From: Methylobacterium sp. SyP6R
GTDB taxonomy: Bacteria; Pseudomonadota; Alphaproteobacteria; Rhizobiales; Beijerinckiaceae
DNA length: 64,000 nucleotides
Direction: 5' to 3'
Assembly (NCBI RefSeq): GCF_019216885.1
Contig: NZ_JAAQRC020000001.1
Location: 5,273,501 to 5,337,500 of the forward strand
The translations under genes and the position numbers were made by a program. Shown here piece by piece: positions 1 to 8,769 of the stretch. How positions within the stretch are numbered: the stretch's first letter is position 1; the number at the start of each line of letters is the position of its first letter. Under the pieces are notes generated by a model. It worked only from the letters and a program-made list of their open reading frames with translations. It did no database searches and had not been told where the DNA came from.

Positions 1-1235
1 ACTCGTCGCCGCCGAGGCGGGCGAGAAGCTGGCCGGGGGCGAGCACGGCGGCGAGCCGGTCGCCCACCGCCTGGAGCAGGTGATCGCCGACCTTGTGGCC
101 GAGGGTGTCGTTGACGATCTTGAAGCGGTCGAGGTCGAGGAACATCACCGCGAAGGTCGCCTCCGGCGTCGCCCGCGCCGTCTCCGCCATCGCCTCGAGG
201 GAGGCGCGGAACACCCGGCGGTTCGGCAGGTCGGTCAGGGGATCGAGGGAGGCGAGCCGCACCACCCGGGCCTCGGCCTCGGAGCGCTTGGCCTCGATGC
301 GCAGGAGCTTCTCGACCGCGATCCCGACGAGCAGCGTCAGAATGGCCGCCGTCAGGGCGTCCATCCGCAGGGTGGCGCGGGAATCCTTGTAGATCTCGCT
401 CTCCGGCACGCTGACGCTCACCCAGAGGGGATGCTCGCGCACCTTGCGGATCGTCACCAGCCGGCTCTCGGCACCGTCCGGCATGGTGAGGGTGAAGGTG
501 CCGGACCGGCCGGAGCGGATCTTGCGGTAGGTCTCGGTCCGCGTCAGGTCGGCGCCGACCCCGAAGCCGCCGCCGACGCCGCCGCTGGAGCGCACCACCC
601 CGTCGCTGCCGATGAGCGAGATCGAGGCCGGGGTGCCGAGGTCGATCTTGTCGTAGAACCGGGTCAGGTGGCTCGGGTTGAGCGAGGCCACCACCACGCC
701 GCCGAACTCCCCGTCCGGCCCGCGGAAGCGGCGGCTGATCTGCACCGAGACCCGGCCGCTCGCCCGCCCGATCACCGGGCGGCTGATGTAGAGCACGTCG
801 TCGGAGGTCTCGACGTGGATGCGGAAATGCTCGCGGTCGCTGAGATCGGTCGCCGGCGGCGGCTGCGGCCCGGCATTGGACGCCCGCATCACCCCGTCCG
901 GCCCGATGATCGCCACCTGCACGATGATCTCGCTCAGGAGATCGGTCGTGTTGACGATCGTCGCATAATCCTCCTTGCCGGCGCGGTTCTCGATGCTGCG
1001 GCGCATGTAGAGCAGCGACTTGTCGATCTCGCCGATCGAGCGCAGCACGTTCTCCTCGAACACCATCGCGAAATTGTGCGTGGTGCGCTCGGAATCCTGC
1101 AGCGCGCCCCTGACGTCGTTCTCGTGCTTGGCCGCCACGCCGATCCACAGCACCACCACCACGATCAGGCCGATGATCACCGGCCCGCGGCGCTCCGCCA
1201 GGAATCTGGGAAATTGCTTGAGGTGCAGGGCCATC
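1..1235 (-). CDS. Sensor diguanylate cyclase (Cache-GGDEF), C-terminus beyond the window
   Basis: Makes cyclic-di-GMP from two GTP in response to an extracytoplasmic cue. Reading leftwards from the ATG at 1235, the protein starts with MALHLKQF, has a membrane segment at about residues 15-30 (PVIIGLIVVVVLWIGVA), then a periplasmic dCache-like region with the typical stretch DREHFRIHVE, a second membrane segment near residue 300 (ALTAAILTLLVGIAV) and a GGDEF domain beginning DPLTDLPNRR. The active-site GGDE is visible at the very edge (ARLGGDE). No RxxD inhibitory site is seen five residues before it (APGQ instead). About 411 residues are in view and the rest of the catalytic domain lies off the left end. 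Whether an EAL domain follows cannot be seen. Confidence 0.9.
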
Positions 1236-1886
1236 CCGGCTCGTCCAGCGGCTTCGGTCCCTGGCACTATGCAACCCGAAAGTTATCGGTATCTAAATCA
1301 CGGGCTGCCATTCCGACTCTTTTGCGCGCCGCCGCAATGGTATAGCTTCAATGGAAAGCGCATCGACTACCGGATTGCTTGTCAGATCGTCTCGTTTTCC
1401 TGCCGTATAATCCGAATGACAGCATGGCCTATGAGCGTGACGGATGCACGGCCTGCATGTCGAAATGTCCGGAGATCGAGATCGGTGGAAGACGACCCAC
1501 GAAATCACAACCGGAGGTGGTTTAAGTTGCAGTTTTTCCGTCGGCGTTGCAGGTCGAGTCGTGGCGGTTCCAGCGCGACCATACCTAAACGTCACTCGGT
1601 TAACGTAGTCAATCGTGCTCAATTCGATCATCGGGGCCGCCGGGGCGTCCTGCTGATCCGCGACGCCGCCGCTTTCCGTCCCGGTTCCGTCTTCGCGGAC
1701 GCCGCCGCGAGATGAGGCAACGTATTCGATGAACTTCAGAACGACATGTCAGTGAAACCGGCGTCGCGAGGCGATCTCGGGTCGAGCCGACGCGGCCGAA
1801 TTGGGGCGGTGTTGCCGCCGGTCTCGTGCCGGACACGAGATTTTTTGTTTCCACTCACGACGGACCGACGGGAAAACCTGTCCTGC
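1236..1886. other. Intergenic stretch without a supported gene
   Basis: The stretch between the diguanylate cyclase start and the PepSY gene end. Open frames here (for instance 1293-1631 minus) have no recognisable domain, no convincing ribosome binding site and unusual composition. The part near 1260-1400 is less GC-rich than its surroundings and probably carries the promoter of the leftward cyclase gene, but no clear -35/-10 pair was identified. Confidence 0.5.
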
Positions 1887-3305
1887 TCAACCGCGGCGCA
1901 GGCGGCGCCAGCCGAGAACCGCGCCGCTTCCCGACACCACCAGGCCGAGGGCGCTGAAGGCGACGATCACCGTCAGCCGCAGGGCCGGGTGTTGCGCCAG
2001 GGGGCCGGCATCGAGGGTGTGGAGGGCATCGAACAGCCAGCGGTTCGTCCGCCCGCTGCGGTCGGTCCGCCCCAGGATCGTGCCGGTGGCGGGATCGATG
2101 TGGAACCAGGTTCCGGCCGGATCGTCGAAGGCGAGCCGCAGGACCGGCAGGGGCGGGGCGCCGTGGCGGTCGTACCAGTAGGCATCCGGCGCCTCGAGCC
2201 GGGTCACGGAGCGCAACGCCGCCCCCGGCAGCATCGCGCGGGCCGCCGCCACGATCGCGTCCGGCGTCGGGGCGGTGCCGCAGCACGGGGCCGCGCCGCC
2301 CGGGCCGGTGGCGACGACGATGGGTTTTCCGCCGATCCAGGCGAAATCGAGCGCGGCGGTGCCGGCGGGCGCTCCCGCGAGGGCGTCGGTCCGAGCGGGG
2401 AAGACGGGGGCCGTCTGCCCTGCATAGGCCGCCCGCATGGCGGCGTCGGGCGCGCGGGGCCCGAACCAGCCGCGCGGGTTCATCGACAGCCAGCCGCTGA
2501 GCAGGAAGGTGACGACGACGAGGCCGCCCGCCACGCCGACGAGGTGGTGCCAGGCGGCCCAGCCGCGATACGGCGTGAGTCGGCCGCGCATCAGCCGGAC
2601 GAAGCCCAGCACGTAGCCGCTCACTCCCCCGGCGAGGGCGATGCCTGAGACCCACAGCACCACGTCCTGCCACAGCCCCGCCCGCGCCCGCAGCGGCGTG
2701 AGGTAGATCCAGTGGGTCACGGCGCCGGCCCAGTTCCACACCCGCTCGGTCCGGGTGGTGTCGAGGGCGAGCTCCCCCGTGGCCGCGGAGAGGTACAGCT
2801 CGGTCCCGGCCGCGTCGCTTAAGCCCACGAGGCGGAACGGCCGCAGCGGATCGAAGCGCGCCGTCACCGTCCACTGGTCGCGGGTGACGAGGCCGAGATC
2901 GACCGTGTGGCGGGAAGCCGGATGGGTGGCGGCGAGCGCCGCCGCAGCCTCCCCGGTGAGGGGCGGGAACGGTTCGCCGGTCACCGCCGAGAGCGCCTGG
3001 CGCCGCCCGTCTCCTTGCGTGATCCAGTAGGCGGGCTCGGATCCCCGCATCGCCAGGGTGAGGCGGGCGGGAAAGCGCGGGCTCCCCGACCGCTCCAGCG
3101 CACCCTGCGGCGTCAGCCGCACGGCGTCGAGGCGGAGCGTCCCCAAGGCCGCGACCCGCTCCGCCTCGGTGAGGGCGGGGAAGCCGACGGCCAGCATCAC
3201 CAGCCCGGAGACGAACCAGGTGACGATGAAGAGCGCGGTCGCGATGCCGAGCCAGCGATGGCCGAGATGCAGCCATCGCTTCAGGCGCTTGACGACACCT
3301 TTCAT
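1887..3305 (-). CDS. PepSY-domain membrane protein, iron-uptake associated
   Basis: A 472-residue inner-membrane protein of the PepSY_TM family, often found next to TonB-dependent receptors and thought to act as a reductase or helper in metal-siderophore uptake. It starts MKGVVKRLKRWLHLGHRW. A first membrane helix follows at about 18-38. Two more helix groups lie mid-protein (VVLWVSGIALAGGVSGYVLG and the GVAGGLVVVTFLLSG stretch) and one near the C-terminus (LTVIVAFSALGLVVSGSGAV), with periplasmic PepSY-like regions between (for example DPATGTILGRTDRSGR). The start ATG overlaps the stop of the TonB receptor gene (TGATG at 3303-3307), so the two are translationally coupled. A longer in-frame open stretch continues upstream inside the receptor gene but is not coding. 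The family is clear; the transported metal is not known. Confidence 0.88.
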   Translation of the reverse strand: MKGVVKRLKRWLHLGHRWLGIATALFIVTWFVSGLVMLAVGFPALTEAERVAALGTLRLDAVRLTPQGALERSGSPRFPARLTLAMRGSEPAYWITQGDGRRQALSAVTGEPFPPLTGEAAAALAATHPASRHTVDLGLVTRDQWTVTARFDPLRPFRLVGLSDAAGTELYLSAATGELALDTTRTERVWNWAGAVTHWIYLTPLRARAGLWQDVVLWVSGIALAGGVSGYVLGFVRLMRGRLTPYRGWAAWHHLVGVAGGLVVVTFLLSGWLSMNPRGWFGPRAPDAAMRAAYAGQTAPVFPARTDALAGAPAGTAALDFAWIGGKPIVVATGPGGAAPCCGTAPTPDAIVAAARAMLPGAALRSVTRLEAPDAYWYDRHGAPPLPVLRLAFDDPAGTWFHIDPATGTILGRTDRSGRTNRWLFDALHTLDAGPLAQHPALRLTVIVAFSALGLVVSGSGAVLGWRRLRRG

Positions 3306-5434
3306 CAGAACGTGACGTGATAGGCGAGCTCGACCGAGCGCGGGCGGCCGAGCAGCCAGGAATTGGTGTTGCCCGAGATCGCGTAGAGCTGGTCGGTGAG
3401 GTTGTAGCCGCGCAGCGACAGGCGCGAGGTCGGCGTCACCTGCCAGTCGAGGGTGGCGTTGAGGAGCGTGTAGCCCGGCCGCTTCACCGTATTGGCGAAG
3501 TCGCTGAAGACCGGCCCGACATCGTTGACGCCGAGCCGCGCCACCCAGCCCGGCGCGAAGGCGTAGGCCAGCCAGACATTGGTGACGCGCTGGGGCACGT
3601 CGACCGGGACGTTGCCGGTAAACGACACCGCGGCGCCGTTGATCGTCTGGGCGAAGTTGTCGTAGCGGGCCCGCAGCAGGGCGGTGTTGGCCTCGATGCG
3701 CCACGCATCGGACAATTGGTAGGCGAAGGCGACCTCGACGCCGCGGGACGACTGGCTGCCGACCTGGGCCACCTCCGTCGGCCGGTCGGGGATCGGGGTC
3801 AGCAGGTTGTCCTTGCGGATGTGGTAGGCGGCGAAGGTCCACTCGCCGCGGCCATTGTCGAACAGGCCCTTGGCGCCGGCCTCGACCTGTTCGCCGGTGG
3901 CGAGCTGGAACTGCGACTGCGCCACGCTGGTGGTGATCAGGCTGCCGAGGGGATCGGCGGCGGTGGCGTATTGCGCGTAGAGGGCGAGGTCGGGTGTCGG
4001 GGTGTAGACGGCGCCGACGCGGGTGCTGACCGAATCGAAGGTTTTTTCGAAGGCGGCACCCGCGAGCGGCCGGTTCACCGCCACCCGGGGCGCGTCGTAG
4101 CGGACCCCGGTCACCAGGGCGAGTTGCGGCGTCAGTTCCAGCCGGTTCTCGGCGAAGACCGAGGCCTGGCGGGTGCGCGAGACGATGTCGGTGCGGGTCC
4201 CCGTGACGTTGATGAAGCGCCCTTGGGCGAAATTGTACGGATCGACGACGCTCTCGCCGTCGAAGGGGGAGTTGCTGTCGCGGCGGAAATCGACGTGGTT
4301 GACGTCGAAGCCCACGACCGTCGACGTTTTGAAGCCGAACAGGCTGCCGCGGAACGTCGCATCGAGGCGGTTGCCGATCTGCTCCTCGTGATGGAAGATC
4401 TCGATGTAGTCGCTGCGCCGGATCAGGCCGGTCGCCGGCTGGTAGGTGTATTGCTCGACGTCGCGCCAATGCCGCTCGGTCGAGAGCCGGTAGGCGGTGT
4501 TGCGGATCGTGATGTCGGGGGTGGGGTTCCACTCGGTGCGCAACTGCGTCCAGTTGTCGAACCAGGCGATCTGCGAATCCTGGATGTTGTAGTTGGTGAA
4601 GCGCAAGCGGTCGGGCACCCGGGTGCCGACGAGCGGCGAGCCCCAGTAGCGGGTCGGCTCGTTATAGCCGAGATCGTGCGAGAGGGTGACGCTCAGGTCG
4701 GGCGCCGCCCGCCAGGTCACCGCGGCCGAGAGGGCGACATCACGGAAGTCGCCGTCGGGCTTCACCCAGCCGTCGGCCCGGTTGCCGCTCAGATTGAACC
4801 GGTAGGCCAGGTTCTCGCCGACCGGCCCGCCGCTGTCGAGGGCGAGCCGCGCCAGGCCGTCCGAGCCGATCGCCGCCCGCGCCTCGCCGATGGGCGTGAA
4901 GACCGGCTTCTTCGGCACCACGTTGATGATGCCGCCGATCGCGCCCTCGCCGTAGAGCACCGAGGCCGGGCCGCGCAGGACCTCGATCCGCTCCGCCGAC
5001 CAGGTGTCGAACGGGAAGGTGACCGTGCCGGCCCCGACATAGAGCCGCGTGCCGTCATAGAGCTGCTGCACCGAGCCGGCCCCGGCGAAGCCCCTCGCCG
5101 TGAAGGCGAGGTTGCCGTTGCCGGGCGCCGCGATGCTGGTGATGCCGACGGCGTTCTGGGTCACCGCCTCCTCGACGGTGTTCTGGCCCCGGGCCCGGAC
5201 GGTCTCGCCGCTGATGATGTCGAGGCTCGCCGGGGTCTCGAGCGGGGTGAGGCCGAGGCGGGACCCCGAGCGCGACGGCGTCGCGAGGTTGAGGCCGGGC
5301 GCGGCCTCCTCGCGGTTGCGGCCCCCCGCGACGTCGATGCGGTCGAGGCTGATCTCCTCGGCGCAAGCAGGGGCGGCAACGAGCAGGACGGTGGCGGCGA
5401 GGGCGGTGGAGCGACGGGCGCGGAGCGCGGGCAT
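3305..5434 (-). CDS. TonB-dependent outer-membrane receptor (siderophore type)
   Basis: A 709-residue outer-membrane receptor. The chosen start (MPALRARRSTALAATVLL) gives a classic signal peptide ending near PACAEE, whereas the in-frame start 150 bases upstream would bury it. A probable TonB box (EISLDRIDVAGG) follows, then a plug domain with PLETPASLDIISGETV and VLRGPASVLYGEGAIGG, and a 22-strand barrel ending in an aromatic residue (YHVTF). The sequence looks like the FhuE/FoxA-type siderophore receptor group. It lies about 270 bases downstream of a cobalamin riboswitch on the same strand and about 50 bases downstream of a perfect interrupted palindrome, so its expression may respond to B12 and to a protein repressor. 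The PepSY gene follows with a 1-base overlap. The substrate could be a ferric siderophore, a cobalt or zinc complex, or a corrinoid. Confidence 0.92.
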   Translation of the reverse strand: MPALRARRSTALAATVLLVAAPACAEEISLDRIDVAGGRNREEAAPGLNLATPSRSGSRLGLTPLETPASLDIISGETVRARGQNTVEEAVTQNAVGITSIAAPGNGNLAFTARGFAGAGSVQQLYDGTRLYVGAGTVTFPFDTWSAERIEVLRGPASVLYGEGAIGGIINVVPKKPVFTPIGEARAAIGSDGLARLALDSGGPVGENLAYRFNLSGNRADGWVKPDGDFRDVALSAAVTWRAAPDLSVTLSHDLGYNEPTRYWGSPLVGTRVPDRLRFTNYNIQDSQIAWFDNWTQLRTEWNPTPDITIRNTAYRLSTERHWRDVEQYTYQPATGLIRRSDYIEIFHHEEQIGNRLDATFRGSLFGFKTSTVVGFDVNHVDFRRDSNSPFDGESVVDPYNFAQGRFINVTGTRTDIVSRTRQASVFAENRLELTPQLALVTGVRYDAPRVAVNRPLAGAAFEKTFDSVSTRVGAVYTPTPDLALYAQYATAADPLGSLITTSVAQSQFQLATGEQVEAGAKGLFDNGRGEWTFAAYHIRKDNLLTPIPDRPTEVAQVGSQSSRGVEVAFAYQLSDAWRIEANTALLRARYDNFAQTINGAAVSFTGNVPVDVPQRVTNVWLAYAFAPGWVARLGVNDVGPVFSDFANTVKRPGYTLLNATLDWQVTPTSRLSLRGYNLTDQLYAISGNTNSWLLGRPRSVELAYHVTF

Positions 5435-5483
5435 GGAAGAGTCCAGGGCAGGATGGCGCCCCGTCCGTAGCCGGTCTCGCAAA

Positions 5484-5509
5484 AAATGTAACGTTATAAA
5501 GTTACATTT
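5484..5509. promoter_or_regulatory. Interrupted palindrome, candidate metalloregulator operator
   Basis: AAATGTAAC and GTTACATTT form perfect 9-base arms around the 8-base spacer gttataaa, 50 bases upstream of the TonB receptor ATG. It is strikingly AT-rich in this GC-rich region. The shape (AT-rich palindrome before a metal-uptake receptor) is that of Fur-family operators such as Zur boxes, but it was not matched to a known consensus, so the cognate regulator is inference. Confidence 0.5.
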
Positions 5510-5701
5510 CCACTCTCCCGGACGATCTGCAGGACGCATTGCGCGCGTCCTGTCGGCGGATCGGGAGGGGAGGGGAGCGAGCATGGCGGGACGGCGCGAG
5601 GCTGTGGCACGTCACCGCGAACGACAGCGGGGCGAAGGCTCCTCGCCTCTCGCCTCGACACCCATCAGGACACCCCGCCCGACGTGCTCGCGTGTGACCA
5701 C

Positions 5702-5885
5702 GGCTGACGGCAGGTCTCCTGGCTCACGGGTCAGCGCCTGCCATCGTCTTCCCAGGGAGCGTCGAGGATCCCCAGTGACGTAAGGTGATGGAAGGCTCGC
5801 CGCTTACAGTTGCGGGGGCAGCCGCGGCTTCGGGCTCGTCACCCTCACCGCGTTCCCTTTTGATCCCCGGAGGGAACCGTCGGAG
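5702..5885 (-). promoter_or_regulatory. Cobalamin (AdoCbl) riboswitch
   Basis: Read on the minus strand the conserved B12-box elements occur in order: AAAAGGGAACGCGGTG near 5861-5846, then GCTGCCCCCGCAACTGTAAG near 5825-5806, TCACTGG near 5780, CTGGGAAG near 5752, and the closing GAGCCAGGAGACCTGCC near 5724-5708. This is the full cobalamin riboswitch pattern. It points leftwards to the TonB receptor/PepSY pair, so B12 should repress those genes. The 5' limit is approximate. Confidence 0.93.
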
Positions 5886-6160
5886 GCAAGCTTAGCGATT
5901 CGGTTACGAAGGAGCAATGGTGATCGCGCGGTCGCTCACGGGAGCGATGCGCGGCGCCTCGCCGGATGGGCCGCCCGCGCAGTGGCGATCCGGTCCACTG
6001 TCCCCCCGGTCGATAGCGCAACGCGGCGCGGAGCCCGGCGACCTGTCGCAACGGCAGACTTGACGCCCTAAAATATTAGTGCACCAATGGATGAAAGTAT
6101 GGAGCGATCCGTCGTCGCTCAAGGGCCGGCAGAGCCCGCAGGCAGCAAAACGGGGGAAAC

Positions 6161-7336
6161 ATGACGATCACACGCCGCAATGCGGTCGCGGGGCTCGCGG
6201 CCGGGGCGGGGCTCGTCCTCGGCGGGCGCGCCTGGGCGAACCTCGCCCTGCCGACCTCGCCCGTCGTCGTCACGGTGGTGGATGTCGCGGGCAACCTGGC
6301 GCTCACCCAGAAGGCGATCGAGGCCTATCGCCGGGCAAAGCCCGGCATCGTCTCGCGCTTCGCCTTCACCAAGGCGCCGGCGCCGGAACTGCCCTCGAAG
6401 CTGAAGGCCCAGCAGGCCGCCGGCCGGGTCGACATCGACCTTGTGCTCACCGGCACCGACGGCATCGCCGCCGGCATCGAGCAGACGCTGTGGATCGACC
6501 TGAAGCCCTATGCCGGGCAGTTGCCGAAGCCCGCCGACATCTATCAGCCCGCCGCGCTCAGGCTGAACGGCCTGGCGCAGGGCCGGGGCCTGTGCGTCGC
6601 CTGGTACCCGTCGGGCCCGCTGATCGAGTACATGCCCGAGCGGGTGAAGACGGTGCCGACGAGCGCCGAGGAGCTTCTGGCCTGGGCGCGCCAGAACAAG
6701 GGCAAGTTCATGTATGCCCGTCCGGCCAATTCCGGTCCCGGCCGCACCTGGATCATGGGCCTGCCCTACATCCTCGGCGACAAGGACCCCAAGGACCCGG
6801 ACAAGGGCTGGGACAAGACCTGGGACTACCTGAAGGCGATCGGCGAGACGGTCGACTACTACCCGGGCGGCACCTCGCAGACGATGAAGGAACTGGGCGA
6901 GGGCAGCCGCGACATCATCGTCTCGACCACCGGCTGGGACATCAATCCCCGCGTGCTCGGCGTCGTGCCGGCCGAGGCCAGGGTCGGGACGCTGAAGGAT
7001 TTCCGCTGGGTGGCGGACGCCCATTACATGGCGGTGCCGAAGGGCGTGCCCGAGGAGAAGCTCGCGGTCATCCTCGACCTGATGGCCTTCCTGCTCCAGC
7101 CGGCGCAGCAGGCCTATACCTACGACGAGGGCTACTTCTATCCGGGCCCTGCCGTGAAGGGCGTCACCCTCGACATGGCCCCGCCGGAGAGCCGCGCGGC
7201 GATCAAGGACTTCGGCCGGCCCGAATACGACCGGATGATCGCCGACCACCCGATCGAGATGCCGCTCGACGCCGACAGGATGGTGGTGGCCTTCCGCCGC
7301 TGGGACGAGCAGGTCGGCTCCGGCAAGAAGCGGTGA
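6161..7336 (+). CDS. ABC transporter substrate-binding protein, exported by Tat
   Basis: A 391-residue periplasmic solute-binding protein of the spermidine/putrescine/iron (cluster D) type. The N-terminus MTITRRNAVAGLAAGAGLVL carries a twin-arginine style signal. The mature part has the two-lobe pattern with DLVLTGTDGIAAG near residue 105 and WIDLKPYAG near 130. A purine-rich segment (cgggggaaac) precedes the ATG. It is followed by the ATPase and two permeases on the same strand, but a 167-base palindromic repeat lies between this gene and the ATPase and may insulate or attenuate downstream expression. The substrate cannot be read from sequence. Confidence 0.88.
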   Translation: MTITRRNAVAGLAAGAGLVLGGRAWANLALPTSPVVVTVVDVAGNLALTQKAIEAYRRAKPGIVSRFAFTKAPAPELPSKLKAQQAAGRVDIDLVLTGTDGIAAGIEQTLWIDLKPYAGQLPKPADIYQPAALRLNGLAQGRGLCVAWYPSGPLIEYMPERVKTVPTSAEELLAWARQNKGKFMYARPANSGPGRTWIMGLPYILGDKDPKDPDKGWDKTWDYLKAIGETVDYYPGGTSQTMKELGEGSRDIIVSTTGWDINPRVLGVVPAEARVGTLKDFRWVADAHYMAVPKGVPEEKLAVILDLMAFLLQPAQQAYTYDEGYFYPGPAVKGVTLDMAPPESRAAIKDFGRPEYDRMIADHPIEMPLDADRMVVAFRRWDEQVGSGKKR

Positions 7337-7362
7337 GCCATGCCCGATACACGACAGCGTCC

Positions 7363-7529
7363 GGCCTTATGCCACCCGCAACCTCATCCTGAGGTGTCAG
7401 TCCATCAGAGATGGACTGACCTCGAAGGAGGGCTCCAGTTGGCTCGGAGACTTCTGGAGCCCTCCTTCGAGGTCAGTCGATCGAAGATCGACTAACACCT
7501 CAGGATGAGGTCGCGGGTGGGATAAGGCC
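7363..7529. repeat. Long palindromic repeat, family A copy 1
   Basis: A near-perfect long hairpin. The outer arms ggccttat (7363-7370) and ataaggcc (7522-7529) enclose CCACCCGC/GCGGGTGG, then ACCTCATCCTGAGGTG and its mate, then in each arm a small separate hairpin (agtccatcagagatggact on the left, agtcgatcgaagatcgact on the right), then CCTCGAAGGAGGGCTCCAG and its complement around a short apical loop. The same core recurs at 12701, 21983 and 41971. Confidence 0.92.
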
Positions 7530-7701
7530 GGTGCCGCACATGAACCGTCCCGTCGTGTACAGTGGCGTTGCGATTGGTCGCTACTCTATATATTCTATTT
7601 TGCCGCATTTTCTATGACGAGCCAGTCTCCGCTTCGTCGGGAAATGCTCTAACGCCGCAATGGTCGCCCGCAAAGAGGCGACGCGGCAGGAGAGGACACC
7701 G

Positions 7702-8769
7702 ATGGCACGCCATCACGAGGCGCCGCAGGACCTGTGCTTGAGCGGCCTGAGCCGCCGGTTCGGCGCGATGACCGCCCTCGACGGGCTCGACCTGACGATC
7801 CGGGGCGGCGAGTTCATCGCGCTCCTCGGCCCGTCGGGCTGCGGCAAGTCGACGGCGCTCAACTGCATCGCCGGGCTCCTGCCGCTTACCGGCGGGTCGA
7901 TCCATCTCGGCGAGCGCCGCATCGACCGGCTGAAGCCCGAGGAGCGCGGCTTCGGCATGGTGTTCCAGAGCTATGCGCTCTTCCCGCACATGACCGTGGC
8001 GAAGAATGTCGGCTTCGGCCTCGCCATGCGGGGCATCAAGGGCCAAGAGGCCGCGCGCCGGGTCGAGGATGCGCTGGCCCTGGTGCGGCTGCAATCGCAG
8101 GCCGCCAAGCTCCCGGGCCAGATGTCCGGCGGCCAGCAGCAGCGCGTCGCCATCGCCCGGGCGATCGTGATCGAGCCGCCGGTGGTGCTGATGGACGAGC
8201 CGCTGTCGAATCTCGATGCCAAGCTGCGACTGGAGATGCGGGCCGAGATCCGCCGCATCCACGACGCCATCGGCTCGACCACGATCTACGTCACCCACGA
8301 CCAGGACGAGGCCCTGTCGATGGCCGACCGGGTCGTGGTGATGCGCGACGGGCGCATCCGCCAGGTCGGCACGCCAGAAGATCTCTACGAGCGACCGAGC
8401 CATCCGGACGTCGCCGACTTCATGGGATTCCGCAATCGCCTGCGCGGGCGCACGGTCGCGGTCAGCGGCGACCGGGCCGAGGTCGAGATCTGCGGCACCC
8501 GCCTCGCCGGTACCCTGCGGGACGCTCTGAGCCCCGGCGCTCCGGCGGTCGCGGCGATCCGCCCGGAGGACCTGACGATCGCGGCCGACGGCCTGCCAGC
8601 CCGGGTCGCCAGCGTCGAATATCGCGGGCGGGCCTTCTTCGGCACCGCCGTGGCGCAGGACGGGACCGAGCTGTTCTTCCGCTCCGACCGATTGGTGTCG
8701 CAGGACGAGACCCTGTGCTTTGCCGCCGCCTCGCCGCGGGTCCTGGTCTTTCCCGGGGAGGCGGCGTGA
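7702..8769 (+). CDS. ABC transporter ATP-binding protein (polyamine/iron type)
   Basis: A 355-residue ATPase that powers the importer encoded by the flanking genes. It has Walker A GPSGCGKST near residue 47, the Q-loop in MVFQSYALFPHM, signature MSGGQQQRVAIARA, Walker B VVLMDEPLSNLD and switch His in YVTHDQDEALSM, then a C-terminal TOBE-like domain with IRPEDLTI. The start at 7702 is chosen because AGGAGAGGAC lies 5-15 bases before it; an earlier in-frame start at 7660 lacks such a site. Its stop overlaps the GTG start of the first permease (GTGA). Confidence 0.92.
   Translation: MARHHEAPQDLCLSGLSRRFGAMTALDGLDLTIRGGEFIALLGPSGCGKSTALNCIAGLLPLTGGSIHLGERRIDRLKPEERGFGMVFQSYALFPHMTVAKNVGFGLAMRGIKGQEAARRVEDALALVRLQSQAAKLPGQMSGGQQQRVAIARAIVIEPPVVLMDEPLSNLDAKLRLEMRAEIRRIHDAIGSTTIYVTHDQDEALSMADRVVVMRDGRIRQVGTPEDLYERPSHPDVADFMGFRNRLRGRTVAVSGDRAEVEICGTRLAGTLRDALSPGAPAVAAIRPEDLTIAADGLPARVASVEYRGRAFFGTAVAQDGTELFFRSDRLVSQDETLCFAAASPRVLVFPGEAA

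Noticed and set aside
1293..1854. Two short minus-strand frames (112 and 81 codons)
   Set aside because: No domain, no ribosome site, arginine-rich composition typical of chance frames in GC-rich DNA.
3306..4532. Open frame continuing upstream of the PepSY start, giving an 881-residue fusion
   Set aside because: The extra part is arginine/proline-rich out-of-frame reading of the TonB receptor gene, and the PepSY ATG overlaps the receptor stop.
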